Of a DNA stretch of 23,442 bases, positions 1 through 7,775 are shown in pieces. The notes beneath the pieces are model-generated. The model saw nothing but the letters and a program-made list of their open reading frames with translations, was not told the origin of the DNA and did not search any database. Numbering within the stretch: position 1 is the stretch's first letter; the number at the start of each line of letters is the position of its first letter. A program made the position numbers and the translations under genes. Source of the DNA: a virus; IMG/VR virus record IMGVR_UViG_3300050821_008627, positions 1 to 23,442 of that record. One strand, 5' to 3'.

Positions 1-58
1 CCTATTTTGGTGCGGCCAAACGTTTCACCCCAACTGTTGTATTCGCGACTCACCGCCG

Positions 59-280
59 TTGCCGCGACAGCGACTCAATCGCATTGAGAACTGCTGTTAC
101 CCTGCCGATCGCGCGGTGATCGACCTTATGTTGGCGCATTCGCCGAAGGACCGAATCGAGTCGCGTTACAACCGAGCGACGCACACCGCGCGCCGGCGGC
201 AACTGGCCCAAATCTGGGCGGACCTGCTGCTTGCCGGCATGCCGAAGGCCGCTGAGCTCGTGGCGCTGCCGCGCACGTGA
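59..280 (+). pseudogene. 3' remnant of a phage-type tyrosine integrase
   Basis: The 73 codons resemble the extreme C-terminus of P4/phage-type tyrosine recombinases: a stretch like '..VIDLMLAHSPKD..' after the catalytic HxxR region, then 'RIESRYNRA' and 'RRRQLAQIWADLLL', the usual helix after the active-site tyrosine region. The upstream bases (1-58) do not continue this frame cleanly into the HxxR box, although fragments such as CGCGACAGCG resemble a degraded 'RATA' segment. The core catalytic residues lie outside the window or are scrambled. Integrases of this type usually mark an island boundary and are not the recombinase of Mu-like phages, which use a DDE transposase, so this remnant probably belongs to the island or an older element. 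The assignment is by family memory only. Confidence 0.5.
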
Positions 281-382
281 ATAGAGCCGGGACATCGACC
301 AGAGTGGCCACCAGTTGTTTGGCGTCGCCCGAGCGCGCCGCGGGATTGACCGAACTCTCTTCAGTTACGACTGACATTGATG

Positions 383-388
383 TATAAT
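383..388 (+). promoter_or_regulatory. candidate -10 box (TATAAT), possible leaderless start
   Basis: A perfect TATAAT hexamer sits six bases upstream of the ATG at 395, which would place the transcription start on or next to the initiation codon and give a leaderless mRNA. No good -35 box is found at the standard 16-18 bp; a TTGACC at 346-351 is about 31 bp away, which is too far. No Shine-Dalgarno sequence precedes ATG 395, which fits the leaderless reading. Confidence 0.4.
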
Positions 389-394
389 TTCCCC

Positions 395-676
395 ATGCGC
401 AGATCGAATGGTGCCAGCGATCGGTGGGTTGTGCTCGGCGAGGACGGCAGATACGTCACGCTCGGCCGAGCGAGGGACCCGAGCGAGGCGGATATAGTTC
501 GCGCCGAGGACGCCCTGCGCACTCAGGGTCTATCCGGGTGGCTCGCTGTCATGTCCGGTAGCGCCTATGCTCCCCGGTTACCCAACCTGCTGATGGTTCG
601 TCCTTTGGCTGCTCCAAGAGGAACTTTCGATGCCGCCGTCGAGGCGTTCAAAGCCGCCCGAGCCGAGTCCGTCTGA
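395..676 (+). CDS. conserved hypothetical protein, 93 aa
   Basis: A 93-residue soluble protein with no signal peptide or membrane segment. It begins with a basic stretch, then 'RWVVLGEDGRYVTLGRARDP', an acidic segment 'SEADIVRAEDALR', and ends with 'FDAAVEAFKAARAES'. I have the impression of similar small proteins in Acetobacteraceae genomes but cannot name a family or function. ATG 395 is chosen over an in-frame TTG at 377 because a consensus -10 box covers the TTG-ATG interval. It overlaps the start of the vsr-like gene by 47 bases, so the two may be cotranscribed. A repair or defence role would be guesswork from the neighbours. Confidence 0.55.
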   Translation: MRRSNGASDRWVVLGEDGRYVTLGRARDPSEADIVRAEDALRTQGLSGWLAVMSGSAYAPRLPNLLMVRPLAAPRGTFDAAVEAFKAARAESV

Positions 677-1088
677 CATCCGGATAGGCGAGGACTCAGA
701 GCAAGCGAAGAGCACAGGACCGGTCAGGGTGTTGCGGCCGGCGATTTGGCATGACGTGTCCGACGCCATACGGCGGACGATGCAATCAAATCGGGGTAAG
801 GACACAGCGCCCGAACGCGCCCTTCGTTCGCTCGCCCATTCTGCGGGATATCGATTCCGAAAGCATGTCCGTGGTCTCCCTGGCACGCCCGATCTGGTAT
901 TTTCCGCACGCCGGAAGGCGATCTGGCTGCACGGTTGCCTCTGGCATTCGCACCCTGGTTGTCGATTCGCGACCGTGCCACGCACCCGCGGTCACGCCGC
1001 ACGCCTCCAGATCGCCGACACAGGACTCCGAATTCGAATCGTGCACCCTGGACGAAATGCGGAGCTTGCCCGAGAGCGGCCGCAATGA
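630..1088 (+). CDS. vsr: Vsr-type very-short-patch repair endonuclease, C-terminus damaged
   Basis: Vsr enzymes nick DNA 5' of T:G mismatches that arise when 5-methylcytosine deaminates, and normally sit beside a C5-methyltransferase. The sequence shows the family signature: 'DAIRRTMQSNRGKDTAPE', then 'RFRKHVRGLPGTPDLVF' with the metal-binding Asp in TPD, then 'WLHGCLWHSHPGCRFAT' containing the zinc/catalytic His-Cys cluster. The Thr before the first His of E. coli Vsr is replaced by Leu. After 'PRTR' the usual 'FWxxKFxxNxxRD...GWRVxxVWECE' half is not recognisable in any frame, so the protein is either truncated and recombined or frameshifted several times. ATG 630 has AAGAGGA eight bases upstream. 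The stop overlaps the next gene's ATG (ATGA). It is probably inactive as read. Confidence 0.75.
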   Translation: MPPSRRSKPPEPSPSDIRIGEDSEQAKSTGPVRVLRPAIWHDVSDAIRRTMQSNRGKDTAPERALRSLAHSAGYRFRKHVRGLPGTPDLVFSARRKAIWLHGCLWHSHPGCRFATVPRTRGHAARLQIADTGLRIRIVHPGRNAELARERPQ

Positions 1089-1984
1089 CAAAGACGGTGC
1101 TCACAACCAAAATGGATCCAACCTACGACGACCGGTTGGAGGAGCAGTATCATTTTCCACGTACCTATATTCGGACCATGGAGGCGGCAGTTGGAGATTG
1201 GATAGTCTACTATGAGCCGCGTCGCACAAGTGGCGACCTTTCGAGCCGGGGCGGAAGGCAATCCTATTTTGCGACTGCGCGGGTTGCGTCAATCCGGCCG
1301 GATCCTGTGCGGCGGGACCATTTCTACGCGGACATTAGGGATTTCCAGGTCTTTGCAAGAGCAGTTCCATTCAAGGATGGCTCTCATTACTATGAGGCTG
1401 CTTTACAACGTCCAGATGGAGCCACGAGCAAGGGCGCGTTCAGTCGTGCCATGCGCAGTATATCGGAGAAAGAATACGAACTAATACTAGCTGCCGGTTT
1501 CGTCACCGTTCTAGCGGACGAAGTCTCGGAGCTCAACTTATCGCCGAACGCCTTCGCAGAGGAGCAGGCGACATTTGAACGCCCGATCATCGAACGGATT
1601 ATGAAGCGTCCGGTTCGAGAGGCGGCGTTCTCGTCCGCCATACGTAACGCCTACCATAATACCTGCGCCTTTACTGGTTTACGGATCATCAATGGAGGAG
1701 GGCGCCCTGAGGTCCAAGCGGCCCACATAAAGCCGGTGTCCGAGCTGGGCCCTGATTCGGTGCGCAATGGACTGGCACTGTGCAGTACAGTACACTGGAT
1801 GTTTGATCGTGGCTTACTGTCACTCGGAGATTATCACACAATCCTGGCGGCCGAAGGAAAAGTACCTGATACAATCCAACGCCTAATCAATCCAGATCGA
1901 AAGCTGCGTGTTCCAGACAGACCCGAGCTTTGGCCACACCCACAGTTCCTTCAGTTTCATAGGGAAGCCGTATTTAAGGGGTGA
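1085..1984 (+). CDS. HNH restriction endonuclease (type II-like)
   Basis: A complete 299-aa protein. Residues 1-150 form an N-terminal domain ('VGDWIVYYEPRR', 'HFYADIRDF', 'HYYEAALQ') of the kind that precedes HNH domains in restriction enzymes found with C5-methyltransferases and Vsr. Residues about 188-250 are an HNH domain (HNH_2-like): a Cys-containing 'NTCAFTGL', then 'AAHI' with His214, 'RNGLAL' with Asn228, and 'VHWMFDRG' with His237, giving the His-Asn-His metal/catalytic triad. The frame is intact, unlike both neighbours. ATG 1085 overlaps the vsr-like stop as ATGA. It would cut DNA at a site normally protected by the adjacent methyltransferase; the specificity cannot be read from the sequence. 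Confidence 0.82.
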   Translation: MTKTVLTTKMDPTYDDRLEEQYHFPRTYIRTMEAAVGDWIVYYEPRRTSGDLSSRGGRQSYFATARVASIRPDPVRRDHFYADIRDFQVFARAVPFKDGSHYYEAALQRPDGATSKGAFSRAMRSISEKEYELILAAGFVTVLADEVSELNLSPNAFAEEQATFERPIIERIMKRPVREAAFSSAIRNAYHNTCAFTGLRIINGGGRPEVQAAHIKPVSELGPDSVRNGLALCSTVHWMFDRGLLSLGDYHTILAAEGKVPDTIQRLINPDRKLRVPDRPELWPHPQFLQFHREAVFKG

Positions 1985-2046
1985 GTTGCATCGTTGGATT
2001 TACTCTGGGCCAGTCCTGCGCCGGCGTTCGGGGGGTAGGTTGCTCG

Positions 2047-2982
2047 CGAAAGTTTCCGAAGTCGAGTTACTGCTGGCCTCGCCCGAGTGCACCAATCACA
2101 CTTGCGCCCGGGGCACGCTGGACTTTGACGAAGCCAGCCGAGAAACCGCGCTGTACGTCCTAAACTACGCCCGCTCATTCCAGCCGCGCTGGGTGGTAAT
2201 AGAAAACGTCATCCAGATGCGCGCTTGGTCGCGATATGATGAACTGCTGGATGCTTTGCGGCGAGACTATAGGACCACGACGCAGGTACTTGACGCCTCG
2301 GATTTCGGCGTGCCGCAAACCCGTCGCCGTCTCTTCATATAATGTGTGACCGTAACAGGGTGCCGCCTGACCTGTCGGCACACAGATCGGCATATCGACC
2401 GTCCGCGCGTGACATTCTCGACCCGCCGGGAACGTGGGGGGCAAGGCCGCTAAACCGGAGGGGCGGGCGACCGAGACACTGGCACGCGCCAAGCGAGCGA
2501 TGGATGAGCTCGGGGAAGGCGTTCCTTTTTTGATCGTCTATTACAGCACAGACGGTGGTGGTGGTTGGCAGACCTTGGATAGACCACTGCGCACGCTAAC
2601 CACGCTCGATCGCTTCGGGCTGGTGGAATGGCAGTAGGGGGAGCCGACATTGCGGATGCTCCAAGTCCCCGAGTTGAAGCGGGCAATGGGGTTCAGCAAC
2701 GATTACAAACTGCTCAGGGGGACCCGAAGGGATCGCATAAAGCTTTTGGGCAACGGCGTCTGCCCACCGGTGATGCAAAAGATCGTTGCCGACCTGACCG
2801 GCATCACCAGGACCATCCCTCGTGATTCCGCGATCGTGGCGCCCAGGCCGTCGCTCGAAATGCCGGTCCTGTATTCGCCTGATTGCAAACGCGCGTCGGA
2901 TCGACGCGTGACCGTTCATTGGATGTTAACGATATTCGGCAACAATCGCCCGGTGCGAACCGGAACCGCCGCTCGTGTCTGA
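2047..2982 (+). pseudogene. C5-cytosine DNA methyltransferase, 5'-truncated, frameshifted, with in-frame TAG
   Basis: Catalytic motif IV reads 'LLLASPECTNHTCARG' (the Cys nucleophile in SPEC), motif VI is ENV in 'WVVIENVIQM', and motif VIII is 'QTRRRLFI'. The target-recognition region and motifs IX-X follow in other frames: 'CDRNRVPPDLSAHRSAYRP', 'GWQTLDRPLRTLTTLDRFGL', 'LRMLQVPELKRAMGF' and 'LLGNGVCPPVMQ'. Single-base losses are needed near 2340 and 2458 (GG to GGG would repair the latter). A TAG at 2635-2637 lies in frame between 'LVEWQ' and 'GEPTLRML'. The N-terminal SAM-binding motif I (FxGxG) is absent from the sequence between the HNH gene and motif IV, so even a corrected gene lacks its start. 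After motif X the frame runs about 60 codons further than usual, to TGA 2980-2982. This is the expected partner of the HNH enzyme. Confidence 0.75.
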
Positions 2983-3313
2983 TTTCGCTTATTGGATCGC
3001 TCGCCCGTTTTACGTGCTCGCGTTGCTTGCCCCGACGTGCAGCCGGACGAATAACGGAAACAGCGGTCCGGCGATTGCTGGTTTCGTTATAGTTTGCCTT
3101 GCACTGGCAGCCGCCCAGCAGGCGGCCCGGCGCAAGGGCCGACCATTGATATGGGGCTTGGGCGCATTTTTCTTCCCGCCGCTGCTCCTTCTCCTGGAGC
3201 TTTTGCCGACGGCCAACCCGCCCCCAGTCCCAACGACGAGCAATCTTGTTCTGGAGTGGGTTGGATCACTGGCTGTACTGGGGGCCGTGGTGATCACGCT
3301 CGTTCAGTTGTGA
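2975..3313 (+). CDS. small membrane protein, unknown function
   Basis: A 112-aa protein from GTG 2975, overlapping the previous frame's stop. Three hydrophobic stretches are visible: around residues 4-20 ('YWIARPFYVLALLAP'), 32-48 ('AIAGFVIVCLALAAAQQ') and 57-77 ('IWGLGAFFFPPLLLLLELLP'), with a further one at the C-terminus ('WVGSLAVLGAVVITLVQL'). An 'AARRKGRP' basic loop separates the second and third. No family is recognised. It converges on the phage lysin gene, leaving a 36-bp gap that holds no convincing terminator hairpin. Confidence 0.5.
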   Translation: MSDFAYWIARPFYVLALLAPTCSRTNNGNSGPAIAGFVIVCLALAAAQQAARRKGRPLIWGLGAFFFPPLLLLLELLPTANPPPVPTTSNLVLEWVGSLAVLGAVVITLVQL

Positions 3314-3349
3314 AACACCCGTCGCCGAAGAAGCCAGCCAAACGCCAGC

Positions 3350-4051
3350 CTATGCGTCCAAATCGCGGAACGCCATGACGAAGGATGGTGCGTCGCCGGC
3401 CCGATCGGCCGCGACTGTCAGGCGCATGGCATCGTTGAACCAAGCCACCATGCGCTCGACATACCGGCCGGTGCCGAGCGGATAGCAGCGCAACCGCCAG
3501 CGGTTCGCCGCTGCCGGGTCGTAATAGATGCCGCCGGCGTTGTAGGCCGCGGCGACCAGCGGCGGATCGAAGTTGGTTGCCCAAAACTGTGCCGCGATCA
3601 TCGCAGCGCCCGCATCGATGGACACGGCGGGATCTTCCAGCTCCGCGGCAATCACCGGACGCATGAGGACCTCGGCCGCCGTCGAAACCAATGTCTGCAT
3701 GCAGCCGACGGAGACGCGGCCGGGCGTCGCGGCATCCGAGACGAAACCGGCTTCGTCCCGGCGGGCTTGGCAGACCTTGGCCCGCTCGAACCGCCCGGCG
3801 GCGGATTCGGTGCAGATCGTGGCAACGATCAACTCGACCGGCACGTCGTGCGTGCGCGCCGCCGCCGTGATCTCGGCACCGAACCAGTTCCACACACGCA
3901 GCGCCGTCGCCGGCGGCCCGCTTGTGCCTTCGGGCGCCCGGCCGCCGATCGCAAGACCGGCCCGCCCGAGCGCCCAGGTGACACCGCCGAACGGTCCGCT
4001 GTGCGACGTGGCGAGCTGCTGCAGGTCGCGCGGCCAGTCCGCCGCAGTCAT
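3350..4051 (-). CDS. phage lysin, lytic transglycosylase (SLT) type
   Basis: A 233-aa protein with a lysozyme-like transglycosylase fold: 'VELIVATICTESAAG' with the probable catalytic Glu82 in the ES motif, 'VSVGCMQTL' near residues 114-121 (G-x-M/L-Q signature), and 'AAAYNAGG' near 167-174, the typical AYNAG box. It would cleave peptidoglycan at the end of infection. No signal peptide or anchor is seen, so export depends on the holin. It is the last gene of the operon; its ATG overlaps the preceding stop (TAATG). The reading frame is intact. It could alternatively be a virion-associated transglycosylase, but its place in the lysis cassette favours an endolysin. Confidence 0.78.
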   Translation of the reverse strand: MTAADWPRDLQQLATSHSGPFGGVTWALGRAGLAIGGRAPEGTSGPPATALRVWNWFGAEITAAARTHDVPVELIVATICTESAAGRFERAKVCQARRDEAGFVSDAATPGRVSVGCMQTLVSTAAEVLMRPVIAAELEDPAVSIDAGAAMIAAQFWATNFDPPLVAAAYNAGGIYYDPAAANRWRLRCYPLGTGRYVERMVAWFNDAMRLTVAADRAGDAPSFVMAFRDLDA

Positions 4052-4379
4052 TAGGACGTCACCGGCGGAACGATCGCCACCTGCGGCGCGGTCGCAGGAT
4101 TGGCCGACGGCGAAACCGGAATACCCTTTGCCGCCGCGCAGGCCGCATCGACGAACTGTTTCGATGCACCGGTTGCGATCACCGCCAGCGGCTCGGCCGT
4201 CGCTGCCGCGCCCGCGACTGCTGCGTTGATGAGGCCCACGACCACCGCCCCGCCGCCCGACGTCTGGACCGCACAGAACATTGCCCCGATGGGCTGGCGA
4301 GTGCCGTGTTGACTGCCTGCTGTTCGGCAGGCGTGCAGCCGAACAGCAGCAAGGCGGCGAACCGGATCACGCGTCGCAT
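4051..4379 (-). CDS. small lipoprotein of the lysis cassette (one frameshift)
   Basis: The start 'MRRVIRFAALLLFGC' is a lipoprotein signal with lipobox LFGC and Cys15 as the lipidation site. After 'AVNTALASP' a single missing C in the run at about 4291-4293 shifts the frame; the restored protein (about 109 aa) continues 'IGAMFCAVQTSGGGAVVV', a hydrophobic Ala/Gly-rich helix, and a Pro/Ala-rich tail. GGAGAGG lies upstream of the ATG. The restored stop overlaps the lysin start (TAATG), which supports the repair. I do not recognise a family. Being between holin and lysin suggests an accessory lysis or envelope function (inference). Confidence 0.55.
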
Positions 4380-4415
4380 GGTTTGGCCTCTCCATTATAG
4401 ATAGCGGGGTGGATT

Positions 4416-4865
4416 TCAGGCGGTTGTGGCGCGTGCCAGCGCCTCGACGGCCGGGTTGGTCTGAGCGTCGGGCGCCTCCATGGGCGGCCCGCCGATCGAC
4501 ACGGTTGGATCAGCGGCGAGCAAACCGCCCAACCGCGCCTCGACCATGCGGTGCACATGATCGGGCGTGATGCCCAGCGCAGCGATCGCGCCTGGCGCCG
4601 ACGCCATCACGTGTTGCACGCCGATCGCGACCGCCGCGTTGCGAATCAGATCGGTGCGATAGCTCACGCCTGATGTGGCGATGTAGCCATACGCCGCCTT
4701 GGCGCCAGCGTCGGCCGCCGCCTGCACCGCCGTCGCCTGCGTCGCGGATAGCTGGATATGCAGATAGCGGTGCAGCAACGGCGCGATGAACGGCGTCGCG
4801 GCACTGATTGCGGCAAGGGCGAGCGCTGCCAGCGCCTGCACAAGAGGCGTGAGATCAACCGTCAT
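4416..4865 (-). CDS. holin, LLH-like
   Basis: A 149-aa protein with one long N-terminal membrane segment (about residues 6-30, 'LVQALAALALAAISAATPF' and onward), then a soluble helical region rich in Ala with 'ATQATAVQAAADAGAKAAYG' and 'GITPDHVHRMVEARLG'. One N-terminal helix plus an Ala-rich cytoplasmic domain matches phage LL-H-type holins, which make the inner-membrane lesion that frees the lysin. It follows the o-spanin-like gene by 16 bases with a purine-rich GAGGGCGG ahead of the ATG. The short acidic/Pro C-terminus ends 'VEALARATTA'. Confidence 0.6.
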   Translation of the reverse strand: MTVDLTPLVQALAALALAAISAATPFIAPLLHRYLHIQLSATQATAVQAAADAGAKAAYGYIATSGVSYRTDLIRNAAVAIGVQHVMASAPGAIAALGITPDHVHRMVEARLGGLLAADPTVSIGGPPMEAPDAQTNPAVEALARATTA

Positions 4866-4881
4866 GTTTCGGGTCCGCCCT

Positions 4882-5154
4882 CTATTCTGGTTCGAGAATC
4901 CAGGCGCGCAGTCGCTGGTAGTCGCGAGCACACTCCGCCCTTGCCTTCTCCGTCGCGCTGGCAGCGAGTGCCGCCCGACGTGCCCACTCGCCAAGCTGTT
5001 CGACCGTGCGCGGACGCCGCGGCGGCTCCGGCAGCGCGACCCCAGCCCGACAGGCAGTCGGCGCGTTAGGCGGCAGCGGCGGGCGTGGCGGAACCCGGTC
5101 CGGCCGAGCACAGGACGCCAACGCGACCAGGAGGAGGACGGGACGCCGGATCAT
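4882..5154 (-). CDS. outer-membrane spanin-like lipoprotein (Rz1 type)
   Basis: A 90-aa protein starting 'MIRRPVLLLVALASC', with a lipobox LASC (Cys15), then a proline-rich stretch 'RVPPRPPLPPNAP' as in Rz1 proteins, and a C-terminal helix 'RAECARDYQRLRAWI'. Its ATG overlaps the stop of the upstream membrane/coiled-coil gene (ATGA), the usual close packing of Rz and Rz1. Together they would fuse inner and outer membranes in the last lysis step of a Gram-negative host. It contains two further cysteines, which might crosslink dimers as in lambda Rz1 (inference). Confidence 0.62.
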   Translation of the reverse strand: MIRRPVLLLVALASCARPDRVPPRPPLPPNAPTACRAGVALPEPPRRPRTVEQLGEWARRAALAASATEKARAECARDYQRLRAWILEPE

Positions 5155-5594
5155 CGCCTTGTCCCTGGCAACGGGACCACGCTCGCCCGAGTGACCGCGT
5201 TCAGATCGCTACGCAGTTCGATCATCTGGCGTTCCAGAGTGAGGATCCGGCCATCGAGGCCGGCATGCCGCGTGTCCAGATCGGTGAGGCGGCGCTCCGC
5301 CTGATCAAGCCGCGCGCGCTGATCCGGAAGAAGGCTGAGCTGCTGGCGCATGTCGGTGAGGCCCGCCGCGACTGTCTGGCGCAACTCGCCGGTCTGTTGT
5401 GCCATGGCCGTCTGCAGCTCGTCGAGTCGCCGCTCGTTATCGATGCCGCGATTGGCGTTGATGAAGAACCAATAAACCAGCGCACATAGCAGCGAGACCA
5501 CCTGAACAACCTGGAGGACCTGGGCGAGGTTGAATTCCCATGCGAGACGGAACCCGTTACCGGGCACCTCGCCCTGACCATCAGGCAGCGGCAT
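5151..5594 (-). CDS. inner-membrane coiled-coil protein, i-spanin-like (or DUF2730-like)
   Basis: A 147-aa protein with one membrane helix at about residues 22-46 ('LAQVLQVVQVVSLLCALVYW') and a long heptad-like region from about 50 to 135 ('NERRLDELQTAMAQQ', 'LDQAERRLTDLDTRHAG', 'LERQMIELRSDLN'). This is the layout of Rz inner-membrane spanins, and the overlap with a lipoprotein gene supports that. Mu-like phages also carry DUF2730 proteins with the same topology, usually in another part of the genome, so the family name is uncertain. The membrane helix sits further in than a classic Rz signal anchor. Confidence 0.55.
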   Translation of the reverse strand: MPLPDGQGEVPGNGFRLAWEFNLAQVLQVVQVVSLLCALVYWFFINANRGIDNERRLDELQTAMAQQTGELRQTVAAGLTDMRQQLSLLPDQRARLDQAERRLTDLDTRHAGLDGRILTLERQMIELRSDLNAVTRASVVPLPGTRR

Positions 5595-5618
5595 CGCTGC
5601 GGGCGCTCAGTGCCTGTG

Positions 5619-7760
5619 TCACGGAACGTCGCTCAATACGATACCCGACGAAGCGACGCCGCCGGTGAGCGACATCGGTGCCTGGATCGGCAGGTTGATC
5701 GACCATGAACTGCCGAGATCGGCGCCGATATCCCAACCCGCCTGCTTGGCAATGGTGGCGAAATTGTCGGTGACGGCATCGCCTCGGCCGATGCCGTTCA
5801 GGCCGGCTTGCTGGCAACTGCCATACGGATAAAACAGCCGGCAGGCGGCGGAAGCATTGACCAACGGCCTGGCCAGCGTCAGTTGCAGATGCGTCACGTC
5901 GATACGCACGCAGGCCGTCGCCACGACGATCGAGCCTGGCGAGGCCATCGATCCGCCATCCATCACGGCCCAGCCGCGACCGCTCGCCGCCAATGTCGCC
6001 GGCACGATCAGATCGGTTCCCGCGTCGTGTTGTATCGTGACGATCAGCACGGTGTTGCTTTGGCGGAAAACGTGCGACACGCGCGGGCCGCCGCTCGCGG
6101 GGATACCGGCCGGGATCGCCGAAAGTGTGTCCCCTCCCGATGCGACCAGGATGGCCAGAGCCGCCACCGGCGCTGCGCGTTGCGCCAATGTGATCAGGTC
6201 CACCGGGTCGCGATGCCAGTTGTCGCCGCCGGTCCATACGCCCGTCGCGGCGGTGTAGGATGTGCTCTGATTGGGCAGGTTGTCGCTGGTCTGCGGCATG
6301 ATGATGGTGACATTCTGTGTGCTGTCCGCTGCCATCTCCGCGGCGACCTCGCGGACCATCTGCACGCCTGGATCATTGTTACCGTCCGGGAACGGGATCG
6401 CGGACCACCACAGGTGCGGCAGGCTGGCGGCGGAGTGCGACAACATGCCACGCTCGAAGCCCAGCAGGCGGCGGGCAGCGGCCTGGTAGTATGCTCGTTC
6501 CGAGTGCCCCGCGTGCTGTCGGTTTCGGACCACGGCCAGAAGATCGCGACGATATCGGCCAGGTCGGCGGCGGATTGCGCGCCAAGATAGGTCTGCACCG
6601 CCAGCCCGTCCGCACCCAACGACCAACCCGCCGGGCTTGATCCGTCGCCGGGATCTTGCAGGAACGATCCCTGCATGGATTGGGCCGGAACGTCATAGAT
6701 GCCCTCTCCGCCGATGCGGGTGGCGGACGGTGCGCCGCCATAGTTGGCGATGATGCCCCAGGCCAGCGCGCCAAGGTGCCATGCGATGCCCTGGGCGAGC
6801 ACGTGCCAGGCGCCGGCGTTGACGCCGTTGCCGGCGTTGCTTTGGCCGGACACCACCAGTTGCACCCCCTTGCGCGTGCCGAGGGTCCACCGCGCGGCGC
6901 ACGCCAGCAAGGTGGTGACTTCGGCCGAGGCCAGGGCACGCGACCAGATAGCCGCCTCGTGAAACCAGCACTGTGCGCCGCCCGATGCGGTGCCGTCATG
7001 CAGGAACAGCAATTGCCCGGACGCCGACGCGGCCAGCGGGTTCGGCGCGGCGGTGGTGGCTTGAACCCCGTCAAGCCACCCCGCAATCCCAACCCCCAGT
7101 GTGTTGCGGATCACCACCGCATGGGTGTGGCGGCGCGCCATGGGCGAGGCCAGCACGGTTTGTGAGGCGCCGGGGAACAGCACCAAGCGGCCGGGACTGG
7201 TGTTATTGTCCAGTGACAGGACCACCACCCCGTTGATCGTGATCAGGTTGGCGGGGTTCGCGGTCCAAGCGCGATAATTTGGCCGCGACCAGACCAGAGA
7301 GGGTCCATGCCTGTGCGGAACCGAGCTGGGCGGCGGCCAGTGCCAAGCCTTGGTCGCTGTCCATCACGGGCAGCGGCAGGATGGCGGCGACCATTGCGGC
7401 CGGGGTGGTGGCGGTGTTCAGGCCGAGGCCGCCAAGATGGCCGTTCAGGCGCGGGGTGGCCACGGGCGCGGCGGTGGCGCCGGACTGATGATAAACAGTC
7501 AGGGGCGATCCCACCCCGGACTTGTCCGCCAGACTGCCGACAGTCGACCCCGTGGCGGCGATCGGCGCGCCGGACGGATTGAGCATGGACCCGATCAGGC
7601 CGGCATCCCACCACCCCGACAAGCCGGCTATGGCGGACGGATACGAGCCGGCAAAATTTCCACCCCCGCCGCCGGACGCCGCCCGCAATGGTGACCAGAG
7701 CGCGGCGGCGCGCGGGTTGATCAACATGGCGCGGCGCGGGGCGACGAGGGCGACGGTCAT
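5619..7760 (-). CDS. tail fibre/depolymerase: LamG-like domain plus SGNH (SASA-type) esterase, two frameshifts
   Basis: The restored protein is about 713 aa. The N-terminal 25 residues are Ala/Arg-rich, followed by a laminin-G/ConA-like lectin fold ('GLSGWWDAGLIGS', 'LSLDNNTSPGRLVLFPG', 'GWLDGV', 'EAAIWSRALASAEV'). Residues about 295-520 look like an SGNH hydrolase of the sialate O-acetylesterase type: block I 'VVSGQSNAGNG' with nucleophile Ser near 306, and 'DNWH' near 512-515 as a possible DxxH catalytic box. The C-terminus is beta-rich and contains 'GIGRGDAVTDNF', typical of phage esterase fibres. An extra A in AAA near 7281 and a missing G in GGGG near 6518 break the frame. A good AGGAG precedes the ATG. 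It probably deacetylates or binds surface polysaccharide during adsorption. Confidence 0.7.
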
Positions 7761-7775
7761 CTGGGCTTCTCCTGT

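Noticed and set aside
126-377. Open minus-strand frame over the integrase remnant
   Set aside because: Its composition is Ala/Arg-rich with no recognisable segment, it lies opposite the integrase-like frame, and no ribosome site precedes it.
3300-3349. Candidate Mu-type prophage end (TGAAAC...) near the convergent junction
   Set aside because: Short TG-start matches are expected by chance, and neither end repeats nor a target duplication could be examined.
3573-4229. Long plus-strand frame opposite the lysin and lipoprotein genes
   Set aside because: High-GC antisense shadow: the opposite strand has a recognised lysin, and this frame is Pro/Arg/Ala-rich with no family features.
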